From: Pectobacterium polonicum
GTDB lineage: Bacteria; Pseudomonadota; Gammaproteobacteria; Enterobacterales; Enterobacteriaceae
Direction of reading: 5' to 3'
Length of the DNA stretch: 64,000 bases
NCBI RefSeq assembly: GCF_005497185.1
Contig: NZ_RJTN01000007.1
Coordinates: 1 to 64,000, forward strand
Of the stretch, positions 1 to 8,221 are shown one piece after another; positions within the stretch are counted from its first letter, which is position 1; each line of letters begins with the position of its first letter. The notes under the pieces were generated by a model that saw only the letters and a program-made list of their open reading frames with translations, did no database searches and was not told where the DNA came from. The translations under genes and the position numbers were made by a program.

Positions 1-195
1 TTTACTACCGGTACGGTACTGCGTTCTTGCATTAAACTGTGCTGTCGAAAAAGGAACGTATTTATATTCTTTCTCCTGCTTAGTCTCTTTTTCCTGATCT
101 TCAGAACCTTTTTTTATTGTAACGTCATTCGCTAATACTGAAGATGTGAATATAACCGTACTCGTCAAAACTAATGCGTTAAGATATTTTTTCAT
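1..195 (-). CDS. Exported protein, N-terminal part only (possible oligosaccharide porin)
   Basis: The reading frame begins with ATG at 193-195 and runs off the left edge of the window, so only about 65 residues are visible. The first 22 residues form a Sec signal peptide with a hydrophobic core and an A-x-A-like end (SSVLA), so the product is exported. The mature part starts with a charged Lys/Glu-rich stretch, followed by TAQFNARTQYRTGS, which could be a first beta-strand of a KdgM/NanC-type oligosaccharide porin. That identity is a guess based on context. The gene starts 15 bases after the stop of the lyase gene and very likely shares its transcript, so a role in uptake or further cleavage of the lyase products is the natural inference. 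The part that would decide the family lies outside the window. Confidence 0.5.
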   Translation of the reverse strand, partial: MKKYLNALVLTSTVIFTSSVLANDVTIKKGSEDQEKETKQEKEYKYVPFSTAQFNARTQYRTGSK

Positions 196-210
196 AACAA
201 TCCCCAAAAG

Positions 211-2085
211 TTATTTTTCAACAATTACATCAATTTTATAATTAGCATTATCAGCAATAACCTTTTGTATGGTCAGCATAGAGGTTCCCGCATTATCTTT
301 TTGCCGACTATCCGCAGGTTTCGTTGAGACAATGCTAAATTCAGCCTCCGCATCATTTTTTATCACTTTGATTGTTTTACCATCCTTCTTTAGTAAAGCC
401 GTATTGCCATTAATATTAATTTCAGCCGTTGTTACCATAGCCCAACGATAATTTATTTCTCTGTAGGCACCTTGTATCGAATCACTCATTGTTATCTTTT
501 GACCATCCAGTCGATAATTTCTGGTTATTTTTTTCGCCACATCAGGATAAGCCTGAGTTAAATCTACCGTTACCGTAGATTTTTTCTCATCCCAGTTTAA
601 TGTTGCCACGCCTTTAGGGTCCTGGTTTTTACCATCGAAGGTGATCGTATTGTGGCTTAGTGCGGAAACGCGGTAATAAGATGGACGAACGTCATTATCA
701 AAATAGCCAGGAAGATTATAATAATCTTTCCCTAAATCATTGGCCCAACGAATACCATCATATTCCAAAACAAAAGAGCCAAGGTCTTGATGGGCATGAT
801 TCGCTTTATTGTCACCAGATTTAATGCCTAACCAGACATTTCCCCCATCTGAAAATCGCTTTTTATAAATAAAAAGTGCTGATGGTCCATGAAACAAAAA
901 ATTATCTTGTGTCGTTACACGACTGACACTAACCGCTTGCGGATACCACAGCGCAAATAACGGCAGAAAGCGATCGAATTCTCCCCACGCTTTCCCTGCC
1001 GCCGATCGCGCCAGCGCTTCCTGCATTTGTCCTCTGGCAGCATTAATAATGAGATCTTGTTTATAGCGATTGCCAAACCATGCGTAAGCCGGGGTATAGC
1101 CCTGATCTTCTACCGCATCACCATAGTTAAAACCCTCACCCGAGAAACCTTCTATAGCAAAACGATACCAAGGCGTTCTTTCCAGAACGGCGTCAGACGA
1201 TAAACCATAATCCTGACCAAATGCACTTCGCAGCATTTCCTGCGCAATAATGCGATACGTCATACCGTAGCTCCAGTAAATAGGGCCTTCCGCACTCGCA
1301 CCATCCGGCTTGTAAGCATCCAGCCCCATTTTTAGCGAGGGTATAATATTGTTCAGCAGCGTTTGTGCCTGCTGCGGATAATGCTCGCCTGTCGCAAGGA
1401 TTGCGGCGAGCACCCCACCATTACAGACTTCATTCCAATTGGTTGCCCACCAAGGGAATCCCAAACTTGAGGCAGAAGGATCGTTTTCGGCATATGCCTT
1501 TAATCCCCAGTTAATGCCTTTCTCAAGCAATGCTTCCCTGACTTTCTTTTCTTCTTCGGGAGAGAGTTGGTCATAAAGCCAGTCGTAGCCAATCGCGGCG
1601 GCAAACATCATTTCGCCCGCATCAAGAAAACGCGATTTCGCATTCCAGTCTGGGAAATCAGATACTGCAATCAGCGTTGTCTTCGCTTTTTGTGCAAAAC
1701 GTGCATCGCCAGTTATTTTCCAGGCGAATGCATTATCTAAAATAATCTTGATGGCTTTTCGTGAAGTATCCAGTAACGATGGGGAAGCATCATGCCCTTT
1801 CAGTTTGTACTCGATGATCGGCTGATTAATACTAATTTCAGCCCTTCTTACGACTTCATTGACCAGATTTTTCATGCTGTCATCAGTTTTAACTTGCTCC
1901 CTGATTTTTCTTATCTCTCCTTCATTTAACAACAACCGGGGATGGCTTTTATTTATTTCTTTAACGACATTATCTTGGGTAAAAAAATTGACGGCATGAA
2001 ACTCATGAGCCTCAGGGACGGAAGCCAAAGCTGAATTAAAAATAAACAAAGATGAGATGACGATAGCCAGTGATGTTCTATTCAT
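211..2085 (-). CDS. Secreted heparinase II/III-family polysaccharide lyase
   Basis: Predicted exported lyase of 624 residues that would cleave a uronic-acid-containing polysaccharide by beta-elimination. A signal peptide covers about residues 1-21 (MNRTSLAIVISSLFIFNSALA). An alpha/alpha-barrel region follows, with the Trp/Asn-rich NWNEVCNGG segment and the GASAEGPIYWSYG motif. The C-terminal half is a heparinase II/III-like beta-sandwich with NHAHQDLGSF, where family members carry catalytic and metal-binding His residues. The frame is open upstream to 2139, but ATG at 2085 is chosen because the signal peptide starts there, an AAGG ribosome site precedes it, and the sigma-54 promoter (2123-2138) lies inside the longer version. 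The substrate is not readable from the sequence; the GH88 and PTS neighbours indicate an unsaturated glucuronyl or hexuronyl product. Such lyases are best known from glycosaminoglycan degraders. Confidence 0.85.
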   Translation of the reverse strand: MNRTSLAIVISSLFIFNSALASVPEAHEFHAVNFFTQDNVVKEINKSHPRLLLNEGEIRKIREQVKTDDSMKNLVNEVVRRAEISINQPIIEYKLKGHDASPSLLDTSRKAIKIILDNAFAWKITGDARFAQKAKTTLIAVSDFPDWNAKSRFLDAGEMMFAAAIGYDWLYDQLSPEEEKKVREALLEKGINWGLKAYAENDPSASSLGFPWWATNWNEVCNGGVLAAILATGEHYPQQAQTLLNNIIPSLKMGLDAYKPDGASAEGPIYWSYGMTYRIIAQEMLRSAFGQDYGLSSDAVLERTPWYRFAIEGFSGEGFNYGDAVEDQGYTPAYAWFGNRYKQDLIINAARGQMQEALARSAAGKAWGEFDRFLPLFALWYPQAVSVSRVTTQDNFLFHGPSALFIYKKRFSDGGNVWLGIKSGDNKANHAHQDLGSFVLEYDGIRWANDLGKDYYNLPGYFDNDVRPSYYRVSALSHNTITFDGKNQDPKGVATLNWDEKKSTVTVDLTQAYPDVAKKITRNYRLDGQKITMSDSIQGAYREINYRWAMVTTAEININGNTALLKKDGKTIKVIKNDAEAEFSIVSTKPADSRQKDNAGTSMLTIQKVIADNANYKIDVIVEK

Positions 2086-2122
2086 AATGTTAATACCTTT
2101 TTTATCTCGTGAGCAATTAGAT

Positions 2123-2138
2123 AGCAATACGTATGCCA
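2123..2138 (-). promoter_or_regulatory. Sigma-54 promoter of the lyase gene
   Basis: Read on the minus strand the element is TGGCATA-CGTA-TTGCT, a complete match to the sigma-54 consensus TGGCAYR-N4-TTGCW with the GG and GC dinucleotides correctly spaced. Transcription would start near 2112, about 27 bases before the ATG at 2085. The LevR-type activator encoded at 10278-12890 is the expected partner. Confidence 0.85.
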
Positions 2139-2203
2139 AGAAAATAAATCAATTAAAATTCAATAGATTGCAGCCATGTGTTTAAGTTTATTTTTTTATT
2201 AAT

Positions 2204-2230
2204 TAGTGTTTAATAAAAAATAAGACGCTA
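2204..2230. promoter_or_regulatory. Candidate activator site upstream of the lyase promoter
   Basis: Imperfect dyad TAGTGTT-N13-GACGCTA lying 66-92 bases upstream of the sigma-54 promoter. The GACGCTA half recurs upstream of the PTS operon and, as GACGCTG, of the dehydrogenase; the regulator gene has the related dyad TAGTGTC-N12-GACACTA. Position and recurrence suggest the enhancer-like site of the LevR-type activator; binding itself is inference. Confidence 0.55.
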
Positions 2231-2636
2231 AATATTATATAGATCACATTACGCAAAGGAGACAATGTAAAACCGCCCTATAGGCGTTCTGTTTTCAATA
2301 GCAAACCGACTAGAAATTTTGAATAATTAGAATTCCAGGAAGGCGGTAACCACAGTAAACCTCCGGAAATTTACGCGAGTCCGTAGCAGAAGTAAAAAAC
2401 CTGTCGAAACTGGCGCGGAACACAGCGTGCTGGATGAAATAAGGCGGGAATAACTACCAGTAAATAATAGGCGATATTGACATGCTTAATGGGAAATGTG
2501 GCTCAATAAAAAATTGATGATAAGTTGCCATCGCGTAGAGTTCGTTGATATTAGACAGTAAGATTACTGTGTAAAAAGGCAACCACACTACATAATTCTG
2601 GCTTAAGGGCAAACGTACCATTTAGGCAATGTTCTG
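2231..2636. other. Intergenic stretch without recognised feature
   Basis: AT-rich DNA between the lyase control region and manA. No open frame with family features and no convincing RNA gene is visible. Bases about 2325-2350 loosely resemble the end of the hairpin repeat seen at 28385 (AATTxxxxTTcCAGGAAGGCGG), but too weakly to call. Confidence 0.4.
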
Positions 2637-2647
2637 CCCCCCCCCCC
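2637..2647. repeat. Homopolymeric C tract (11 C)
   Basis: Eleven consecutive C residues just beyond the manA hairpin, in non-coding DNA. Such tracts slip readily and are also common places for sequencing error. No gene is placed in or out of frame by it. Confidence 0.9.
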
Positions 2648-2653
2648 GAATAC

Positions 2654-2685
2654 TGTGACCCGCTCAGTAAACAAAGCGGGTCACA
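2654..2685 (-). terminator. Hairpin after manA
   Basis: An 11-bp perfect inverted repeat (TGTGACCCGCT paired with AGCGGGTCACA around a 10-base loop) starts immediately after the manA stop codon. No U tract follows on the minus strand, where the next bases run into the G tract, so it may be a transcript-end stabiliser or a weak terminator. Confidence 0.55.
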
Positions 2686-2686
2686 T

Positions 2687-3868
2687 TCACATCGGATACA
2701 GATTGAAGACACGCGCCAAACGCCCACATCCCTGAGCCACCACCTGCGCGTGATTGGCAGGGATAAAACAGGATTCGCCCGGTTCCAGCTTAAGCCTTTG
2801 GCCGTCGCTCTGTAGTTGCGCCGCACCTTCAATACAAAAAACAATCGCGGCACTATTCTGTTTAATGCACTGAGGTTCATCACTAAGGTGATGTACAGAA
2901 AAAGCGAAATCATCAACGGGAATAGGGAAATTCAGCGTATGATCGGTGAGTTTCGGTATCGTCAATAATCGATCGGCAGGGGAAGACTCGAAGCGAACAT
3001 TTGCGATGAGTTCGGACGTATCAATATGCTTAGGCGTCAACCCGGCTCGAAGTACATTATCCGAATTGGCCATCACCTCTAACGCCACGCCGTTCAGATA
3101 AGCATGGGGCGTTTCCGCATACAAAAACATCGCCTCACCCGGTTTTAGCGTTATCACATTCAGCAGTAAAGGCGAAAAGAGGCCATTATCTGACGGGTAG
3201 GCATGTGCAATAGTGCGGATCGTCTCCCAGGGTTCACCGGTTAGCTCGGCCAGCGCTTTCCGCAGCCTCTCCAGCGCCTGCGTTTTCCTTTCCCCCGTCA
3301 TATCCAATAGCGCGGTAAACAGACGAGCCAGACCGACAGTATCAGGCTGCTGCAAGAACGCTGCGATAGCCGGGTGAGCATCGCGAACAGGCTGTACCAA
3401 TGCAGCGATCTCCGATAGCGGTCTGAAACCATTGATGGCGCTAAACGGCGTCAATGCAAAGACCAATTCAGGTTTATGGTTGGCATCTTTATAGTTTCGT
3501 TCCGCAGCATAAAGCGGGATACCAGCCGCGTTTTCCCGGGCAAAGCCCTGCTCCGCCGCCGTTTTACCAGGATGCACCTGAATGGAAAGCGGCTGTTCCG
3601 CACACAGCACTTTGAACAGGAAAGGCAGTTCACCAAAGCGGTGCGCGATCTGATGGCCTAAGCGGCCAGATAAATCCTGAGCAAGCCAGTCATGCAGGCT
3701 AACGACATCATTATTTTCATCCACAATCTGGGAACTGCTTTTAGGGTGCGCGCCCATCCAAAGCTCGGCCATCGGGAGCTGGTCTTTATTGTCGATACAG
3801 TACAACGCGGTGAGCGCACTTTTACTGCCCCATGCATAATGCTGAATGGGGTTACACATTTTTTTCAT
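2687..3868 (-). CDS. manA: Mannose-6-phosphate isomerase
   Basis: Zinc-dependent type I phosphomannose isomerase, interconverting mannose-6-phosphate and fructose-6-phosphate in the cytoplasm. The 393 residues match the E. coli enzyme in length and carry its hallmarks: QHYAWGSK near the start, MAELWMGAHPKSSS, LSIQVHPGK (zinc ligands Gln and His), NHKPELVFAL (Glu and His), and ETPHAYLNGVALEVMANSDNVLRAGLTPK towards the C-terminus. The start at 3868 has AAAGG eight bases upstream; a second Met three codons on is possible. It lies downstream of a HAD phosphatase gene in the same direction, 60 bases apart. Whether this is the only manA of the genome, or one recruited to the sugar island, cannot be told here. 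No sigma-54 promoter is seen directly upstream. Confidence 0.93.
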   Translation of the reverse strand: MKKMCNPIQHYAWGSKSALTALYCIDNKDQLPMAELWMGAHPKSSSQIVDENNDVVSLHDWLAQDLSGRLGHQIAHRFGELPFLFKVLCAEQPLSIQVHPGKTAAEQGFARENAAGIPLYAAERNYKDANHKPELVFALTPFSAINGFRPLSEIAALVQPVRDAHPAIAAFLQQPDTVGLARLFTALLDMTGERKTQALERLRKALAELTGEPWETIRTIAHAYPSDNGLFSPLLLNVITLKPGEAMFLYAETPHAYLNGVALEVMANSDNVLRAGLTPKHIDTSELIANVRFESSPADRLLTIPKLTDHTLNFPIPVDDFAFSVHHLSDEPQCIKQNSAAIVFCIEGAAQLQSDGQRLKLEPGESCFIPANHAQVVAQGCGRLARVFNLYPM

Positions 3869-3928
3869 ATTGACGCCTTTTGATGGAACAGGTGTTTCCG
3901 TAGGAAAGCGTGATGAGCGAGCGCACTC

Positions 3929-4753
3929 TCAACGTGCGCTTGCGTTTGGCAGAACATAACGTTGCAGCGCAATAGCCACACCTTCCTGGTCATTGTTGGT
4001 CGTTACCCAATCCGCAATCGCTTTAATCTTTGGCACCGCATTACCCATCGCGATCCCCGTTCCGGCGAACGCTAACATCTCTCTATCGTTTTCCTCATCG
4101 CCTATCGCCAGAATCGCCTCTGGAGAAATTGCGAGATGGGCAGCCAATGCCTGACAGGCCGCCCCTTTGTTAACGCCGCGCTGCATGACTTCAAAATAGT
4201 TGGGTTCGCTGCGCACGAAATAATAGCGGCGGGAAAGAGAGGGGGAGATGCGCTCGGTCAGGGTATCAATCGTGGTTCGCCCCTCAATAAACATCATTTT
4301 TGGCGTCTGTCGCCGCGAATGGCTTTCCCAGCCTGAGGGCAGGCTGACTACCGGCATACGGCAATACCGCAAGGCCCCCGCATCGGGTAGAACAGGCCTG
4401 CTGGCGACCAACTGTTGCCCCTCAATTTGGTAACATTCCAGATTCAGACTGCGGCCAAACTGTGTCAACGCCAGAATGTCGTCATGCTCCAGAACACAGG
4501 CGCTAATCATGACGGATTTTTCCTGGCTCCAGATCAACGCCCCATTGCAGGCGATAGCCCAGCAGCGAGGGCCAATTAATGCTAACTGCTCCATGACTTG
4601 CAATACGCTGGGCAGCGTCCGTCCAGAAACCAGCGCCACGTGGATGCCCATCTCCAGAGCCTCTTGCAATATTCTGCATGTCGCTGGCGTCACTGCTTTT
4701 TGTGACGTCAGCAACGTGCCATCCAGATCGATAGCCAGCAATTTAAATCCCAT
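3929..4753 (-). CDS. Cof-type HAD-superfamily phosphatase (YidA-like)
   Basis: Cytoplasmic phosphatase of the haloacid-dehalogenase superfamily, Cof/YidA subgroup (IIB cap), 274 residues. Motif I is LAIDLDGTLLT with the nucleophilic Asp near residue 9, motif II is ALVSGRT, motif III includes the Lys of VNKGAA, and motif IV is AIGDEENDREML. Such enzymes dephosphorylate sugar phosphates or other small phosphates with broad specificity, so the substrate is not predictable; a phosphosugar from the adjacent PTS pathway is plausible. The gene follows the EIID gene by 109 bases, with a strong hairpin between them, and precedes manA by 60 bases, so it may form the distal part of the PTS transcript. 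Confidence 0.8.
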   Translation of the reverse strand: MGFKLLAIDLDGTLLTSQKAVTPATCRILQEALEMGIHVALVSGRTLPSVLQVMEQLALIGPRCWAIACNGALIWSQEKSVMISACVLEHDDILALTQFGRSLNLECYQIEGQQLVASRPVLPDAGALRYCRMPVVSLPSGWESHSRRQTPKMMFIEGRTTIDTLTERISPSLSRRYYFVRSEPNYFEVMQRGVNKGAACQALAAHLAISPEAILAIGDEENDREMLAFAGTGIAMGNAVPKIKAIADWVTTNNDQEGVAIALQRYVLPNASAR

Positions 4754-4836
4754 TGCCCTTCCTGCTCATTATCGTTCCTGAAGCAAACGAAAGCGTCATA
4801 TATCAACGCTCCCGCTCCACCAGAGAATAAGACACA

Positions 4837-4856
4837 CCTCCCTCGAATGAGGGAGG
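4837..4856 (-). terminator. Hairpin between EIID and the HAD gene
   Basis: Perfect 8-bp stem CCTCCCTC / GAGGGAGG with a GAAT tetraloop, 6 bases past the EIID stop codon. No run of U follows, so it is more likely a partial terminator or an RNase barrier that sets distal gene levels than a full stop. Confidence 0.5.
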
Positions 4857-4862
4857 CGAGAT

Positions 4863-5720
4863 TTAGATGATGCCAACGCCCGCCGCAGCGAAGCCTAAAA
4901 CAATCAACAGAATAAGCACCCGATTAGGACTGACTTTCTTCTGGAGCAGCTTGAAACACCCCAATACCAGCAGCAGCGGAATGAGGCCGACGCATATCTT
5001 GTCGAGGATCTCCTGCAAGACAAAAGGCTGTCCGGCGATGGTAGTGTTATAGGTCGCGGTAAACTTCACCATACTGGCACTCATCGCGCCGACCATCATC
5101 AGGCCCATAATCGACGAGGCTTTGGTAATACATCCCAACAGACCTGACTGGGTCGCCTCCGCAATGTATTTCGACCCCAGTCGATACCCCATCACCCCGC
5201 CATAGTAGCGAACCAGATAGCTTGGAATGTTGTAGACCAGCAAGAAGAGCAGAGGGCCGAGCGGGTTCCCCTGAGAAGCGAGCCCGATAGCAATCCCGGT
5301 AGCGATGATACGCAACACACCGTAGAAGAAAGAGTCTCCCACCCCCGCAAACGGCCCCATCAGGGCAACTTTGATACCGTTAATACTGGATTTATCAAAG
5401 TCAGGATTACTGGCGTTCTCTTTCTCCATCGACAGCGTCAACCCCATAATGAAGGGTGCCAAATGCTGATTGGTGTTAAAGAACTGGCTGTTACGCTTCA
5501 ACGCATCAAGATAGCGATGCGGGTCTGGGTAAATCTTTTTCAGCATCGGCGCTAGCGCCCAGCCGTAGCTCAGTCCTTCCATGCGCGTGAAGTTCATTGA
5601 CCCCAACAATTGAAACTGTCGGAAGAATAGCTGGCGAAACAGTTTTTTCTCGCTCTTGTCATCGTTATATGCGCTGACATGCTTGGTGTCGCTGACAGAG
5701 TTTGTTTGGATATCAGTCAT
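4863..5720 (-). CDS. PTS mannose/sorbose-family transporter subunit IID
   Basis: Inner-membrane subunit of a mannose-class PTS permease; with IIC it forms the sugar channel. The product has about 285 residues with family features: RQLFFRQFQLLGSMNFTRMEGLSYGWALAP near the N-terminus, the conserved FFNTNQHLAPFIMGLTLSMEKEN segment, GPFAGVGDSFFYG, and a C-terminal membrane anchor after the VSPNR turn. ATG at 5720 is preferred over the ATG four codons earlier because AAGGATGG then sits at proper distance. It overlaps the end of the IIC gene by 8 bases, indicating translational coupling. The set IIA-GH88-IIB-IIC-IID is one operon. Known relatives include systems for N-acetylgalactosamine and for unsaturated glycosaminoglycan disaccharides. 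Confidence 0.88.
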   Translation of the reverse strand: MTDIQTNSVSDTKHVSAYNDDKSEKKLFRQLFFRQFQLLGSMNFTRMEGLSYGWALAPMLKKIYPDPHRYLDALKRNSQFFNTNQHLAPFIMGLTLSMEKENASNPDFDKSSINGIKVALMGPFAGVGDSFFYGVLRIIATGIAIGLASQGNPLGPLLFLLVYNIPSYLVRYYGGVMGYRLGSKYIAEATQSGLLGCITKASSIMGLMMVGAMSASMVKFTATYNTTIAGQPFVLQEILDKICVGLIPLLLVLGCFKLLQKKVSPNRVLILLIVLGFAAAGVGII

Positions 5721-6516
5721 TAAAGAACCCATCCTTATCGTCTACAGAAGCCGTAGGAGTAGCGGCAGTATTCTGTTTGTTGGCTTTGAGCTGGTTGAAC
5801 TCGTTAAAACACAGGTAAACAGCGACAGAAGCGGCAATAATCGCGATCCCCATAATCGGCAGCTTTAAGTAGGCCGCCATGGCAAACCCGATAAAGAAGA
5901 ACGCGGCAATATTACGGTTCCACAGAGCCTGAAGCAGAATGGCAAAGCCCAGAGCGGGAAGCATGCCGCCCACCGCAGTCATACCGCGCATGACAGTACT
6001 GGGGATACTTTCCACCAGACTACGGATGACATCTGTGCCATACAGCACGCCAAAGAACGCGATCACCGCAAACGGTACACCGTAAAACAGGGTCATCCCC
6101 AGCGTCATACCGAGCGCTGCGCGATCCTTACCTTTTTCAAGCAAAGCGTCATATTTCTCGACCAAACCGGTATAAACCAGCTTCTCAACCTGATAGACAA
6201 AAACCGCCAGCAAGCTAATCGGTAATGCCAGCGCCACGGCGACGGCAGGCTCTGCGTTCGTTAAAATGGTAAACGCGGTAGCCAGAACCGAACCGACCGC
6301 CAAGTCGGCAGGCACCGAACCGCCGATGGTGATGGTGCCAAGGAAAATGAGTTCCAGCGCGGCACCAATAATAATCCCTTGCTGGAAGTCGCCCAGAACG
6401 AACCCGACCATTGCGCCACACACCAGCGGGCGTTCAATCAGTGGCTGCCCCAGCGTATGGTCGGCAAATTTGGCGATATACATCACCAACGCAATAAGAA
6501 GTGCTGTTGTTAACAT
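5713..6516 (-). CDS. PTS mannose/sorbose-family transporter subunit IIC
   Basis: Polytopic inner-membrane subunit of the mannose-class PTS, 267 residues with about seven or eight hydrophobic segments. Family landmarks are TLGQPLIERPLVCGAMVGFVLGD, GIIIGAALELIFLG and the GGSVPADLAVGSVLATA stretch. It ends in a hydrophilic tail containing an Ala/Thr-rich segment, slightly longer than usual. The gene begins 11 bases after the IIB stop codon and overlaps the IID start, so all subunits are co-translated. Sugar specificity cannot be deduced from sequence alone; the GH88 hydrolase gene inside the same operon points to an unsaturated uronyl disaccharide or oligosaccharide. Confidence 0.9.
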   Translation of the reverse strand: MLTTALLIALVMYIAKFADHTLGQPLIERPLVCGAMVGFVLGDFQQGIIIGAALELIFLGTITIGGSVPADLAVGSVLATAFTILTNAEPAVAVALALPISLLAVFVYQVEKLVYTGLVEKYDALLEKGKDRAALGMTLGMTLFYGVPFAVIAFFGVLYGTDVIRSLVESIPSTVMRGMTAVGGMLPALGFAILLQALWNRNIAAFFFIGFAMAAYLKLPIMGIAIIAASVAVYLCFNEFNQLKANKQNTAATPTASVDDKDGFFND

Positions 6517-6527
6517 GATGACCTCGC

Positions 6528-7022
6528 TTAATGAGCGCTATCCAGCATCTCAATCAGGTTTTTTATCGGGTGTGAAGGTAAGACCTGATACTCCACCGCC
6601 ACGCCACGTTCGGCTATCGCATGAAAATCAGCTACGTCTTCCGGGGTGACATAAACGGTATCGCTGATTCTCTTTTTTGCCGCCAGGTTGTCGGTAATAC
6701 GCCCATAGTTCGCAACGTTTAACGTTTTTATCGCAGGAACCTGTTCAATCAGGCGTCGGGCATCGGCGACGTTATTAATGATGATCAGAATTTTCATGCT
6801 GTCGGAGCGGACGTCATTTAGTACATCAACAGCATCGGCTACCGTCATAATGGCGCATTTAGCCGTATCCGGGGCGGCCATGCGTAGCGACATCTTTTGG
6901 ACGTCGTTATTCACAATCTGATCGTTCGCAACCAGAATGCGATTCACACCGAGGTGTTTTGTCCAGACCACGGCGACCTGCCCGTGAATCAGACGATCGT
7001 CAATACGAATAAGCGAAATCAT
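6528..7022 (-). CDS. PTS mannose/sorbose-family subunit IIB
   Basis: Cytoplasmic phosphotransfer domain of the PTS, 164 residues. The sequence opens with MISLIRIDDRLIHGQVAVVW, in which His13 of RLIHGQV is the site phosphorylated by IIA. The N-V-A-N-Y-G-R-I segment near residue 108 is also characteristic of IIB-Man/Sor proteins. The frame is open further upstream into the GH88 gene, but ATG at 7022 has AGGAG seven bases before it and fits the family start exactly. It lies 23 bases after the GH88 gene. Confidence 0.92.
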   Translation of the reverse strand: MISLIRIDDRLIHGQVAVVWTKHLGVNRILVANDQIVNNDVQKMSLRMAAPDTAKCAIMTVADAVDVLNDVRSDSMKILIIINNVADARRLIEQVPAIKTLNVANYGRITDNLAAKKRISDTVYVTPEDVADFHAIAERGVAVEYQVLPSHPIKNLIEMLDSAH

Positions 7023-7045
7023 GGTGTTACTCCTGTTATTAGAAT

Positions 7046-8221
7046 TTACCAGTAGGGGGTCCAGATTCGGGTAAGGCGAATCAGGGCTTCGAACCAAAAG
7101 TAATCGCCCCAAAGATTGGGCTCGTTAATCCCCATGTTGCGGCCAAAGTTATAAACACCTTCGCGCAGCAACCCGTCTGAGTGACGCGCAAAATAGTGCT
7201 GGCGCAAATTCTGCGCGATCAGCGTGATGGCATGGTGATAGGCGGGACGCAGCGGATCGGTAATCGGCAACTGCTTGAGCAGTTCCGCCATCCCGCATAC
7301 CGCAATGGCGGACGCAGAGGTGTCACGAAATGCGTTATCCTGCGGCGTGAAGATGAGATCCCAATAGCAGACGTAATCTTCCGGCAGCCGATTGAGAAAG
7401 TAGTGAGTCAGCTTGCGGGACAGCTCAGGCAGCTCAACATCACCGGTATAGTTAAAGCCCAACGCAAAGCCATAAATCCCCCAAGCCTGGCCGCGAGCCC
7501 AGCAGGAATCATCGCTAAATCCCTGATGGGTATCGCCACGCAGCGGGCGGCCAGTGTGGATATCCATATAAAACGTATGGAACGTTGAGGCATCGTTTCT
7601 GACCAAATGGCGCGCCGCCAACGCGAGGTGGCGCTGTGCGGCCTGCCGATAGTGAGCCTTTCCCGTTTCGTTAGCGGCCCAAAACAAGAGAGGGACATTC
7701 AGGTTGCAATCAATAATCATGCGCCCTTGACGTGCCGGATCGCTGAGATCGCCCCATGCCTGAATCACTCCCGCAGTTTCGTTATAGCGCTGATAAAGCA
7801 GTTCAGCAGCACGTAGCGCAAGTGAACGAGCACGTTCATTGCCGGTGAGACGCCAGGCATTCACGCAGGACAACAGATACAAGAATCCTAAATCGTGGGT
7901 ATCGACCTTGATTCTGTTATCCAGACGCGTTTCAAAGCTATCCAGCAACCCTTCCGCCACCTGACGATACTTATCATCTCCAGTAACCTCCCAGGCCAAC
8001 CACAACATGCCGGTCCAGAATCCTTCCGTCCAATCGACCTTCTCAACCGCCGGATAGCGACCCTCGCTGGCACTGGCAGCAGGAAACGTGTGGCTAAAGC
8101 GCGGCAACATCTCGTCCAGCCTTTTTAAAACATCCTGAATGGCATCGTTGAGCCATACCTGAGAAAGGGGGGGCTGATATGCCTCGTAACGTGTATCTAA
8201 TGACTCAAGAATGATCGTCAT
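7046..8221 (-). CDS. GH88 unsaturated glucuronyl hydrolase
   Basis: Cytoplasmic hydrolase that removes the 4,5-unsaturated uronic acid from the non-reducing end of lyase-derived oligosaccharides by hydration of the vinyl ether. The product has 391 residues of (alpha/alpha)6-barrel type. HDLGF (Asp110) and IIDCNLN (Asp171) correspond to the two essential Asp residues of Bacillus and Streptococcus UGL. WTEGFWTGMLWLAWE and the C-terminal GINEPNLWGDYFWFEAL are also typical. The ATG overlaps the IIA stop codon (ATGA), so the enzyme is made together with the transporter. Because the substrate arrives through a PTS, it is probably phosphorylated, as proposed for streptococcal hyaluronan systems. There is no signal peptide, in line with intracellular action. 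Confidence 0.9.
   Translation of the reverse strand: MTIILESLDTRYEAYQPPLSQVWLNDAIQDVLKRLDEMLPRFSHTFPAASASEGRYPAVEKVDWTEGFWTGMLWLAWEVTGDDKYRQVAEGLLDSFETRLDNRIKVDTHDLGFLYLLSCVNAWRLTGNERARSLALRAAELLYQRYNETAGVIQAWGDLSDPARQGRMIIDCNLNVPLLFWAANETGKAHYRQAAQRHLALAARHLVRNDASTFHTFYMDIHTGRPLRGDTHQGFSDDSCWARGQAWGIYGFALGFNYTGDVELPELSRKLTHYFLNRLPEDYVCYWDLIFTPQDNAFRDTSASAIAVCGMAELLKQLPITDPLRPAYHHAITLIAQNLRQHYFARHSDGLLREGVYNFGRNMGINEPNLWGDYFWFEALIRLTRIWTPYW

Noticed and set aside
2325-2350. Resemblance to one end of the hairpin repeat (AATT ... CAGGAAGGCGG).
   Set aside because: Only one end, with several mismatches, and no matching second end nearby.
2551-2916. A 121-codon minus-strand frame overlapping the manA 3' end in another frame.
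   Set aside because: It passes through the C tract and terminator hairpin and is out of frame with the well supported manA gene.
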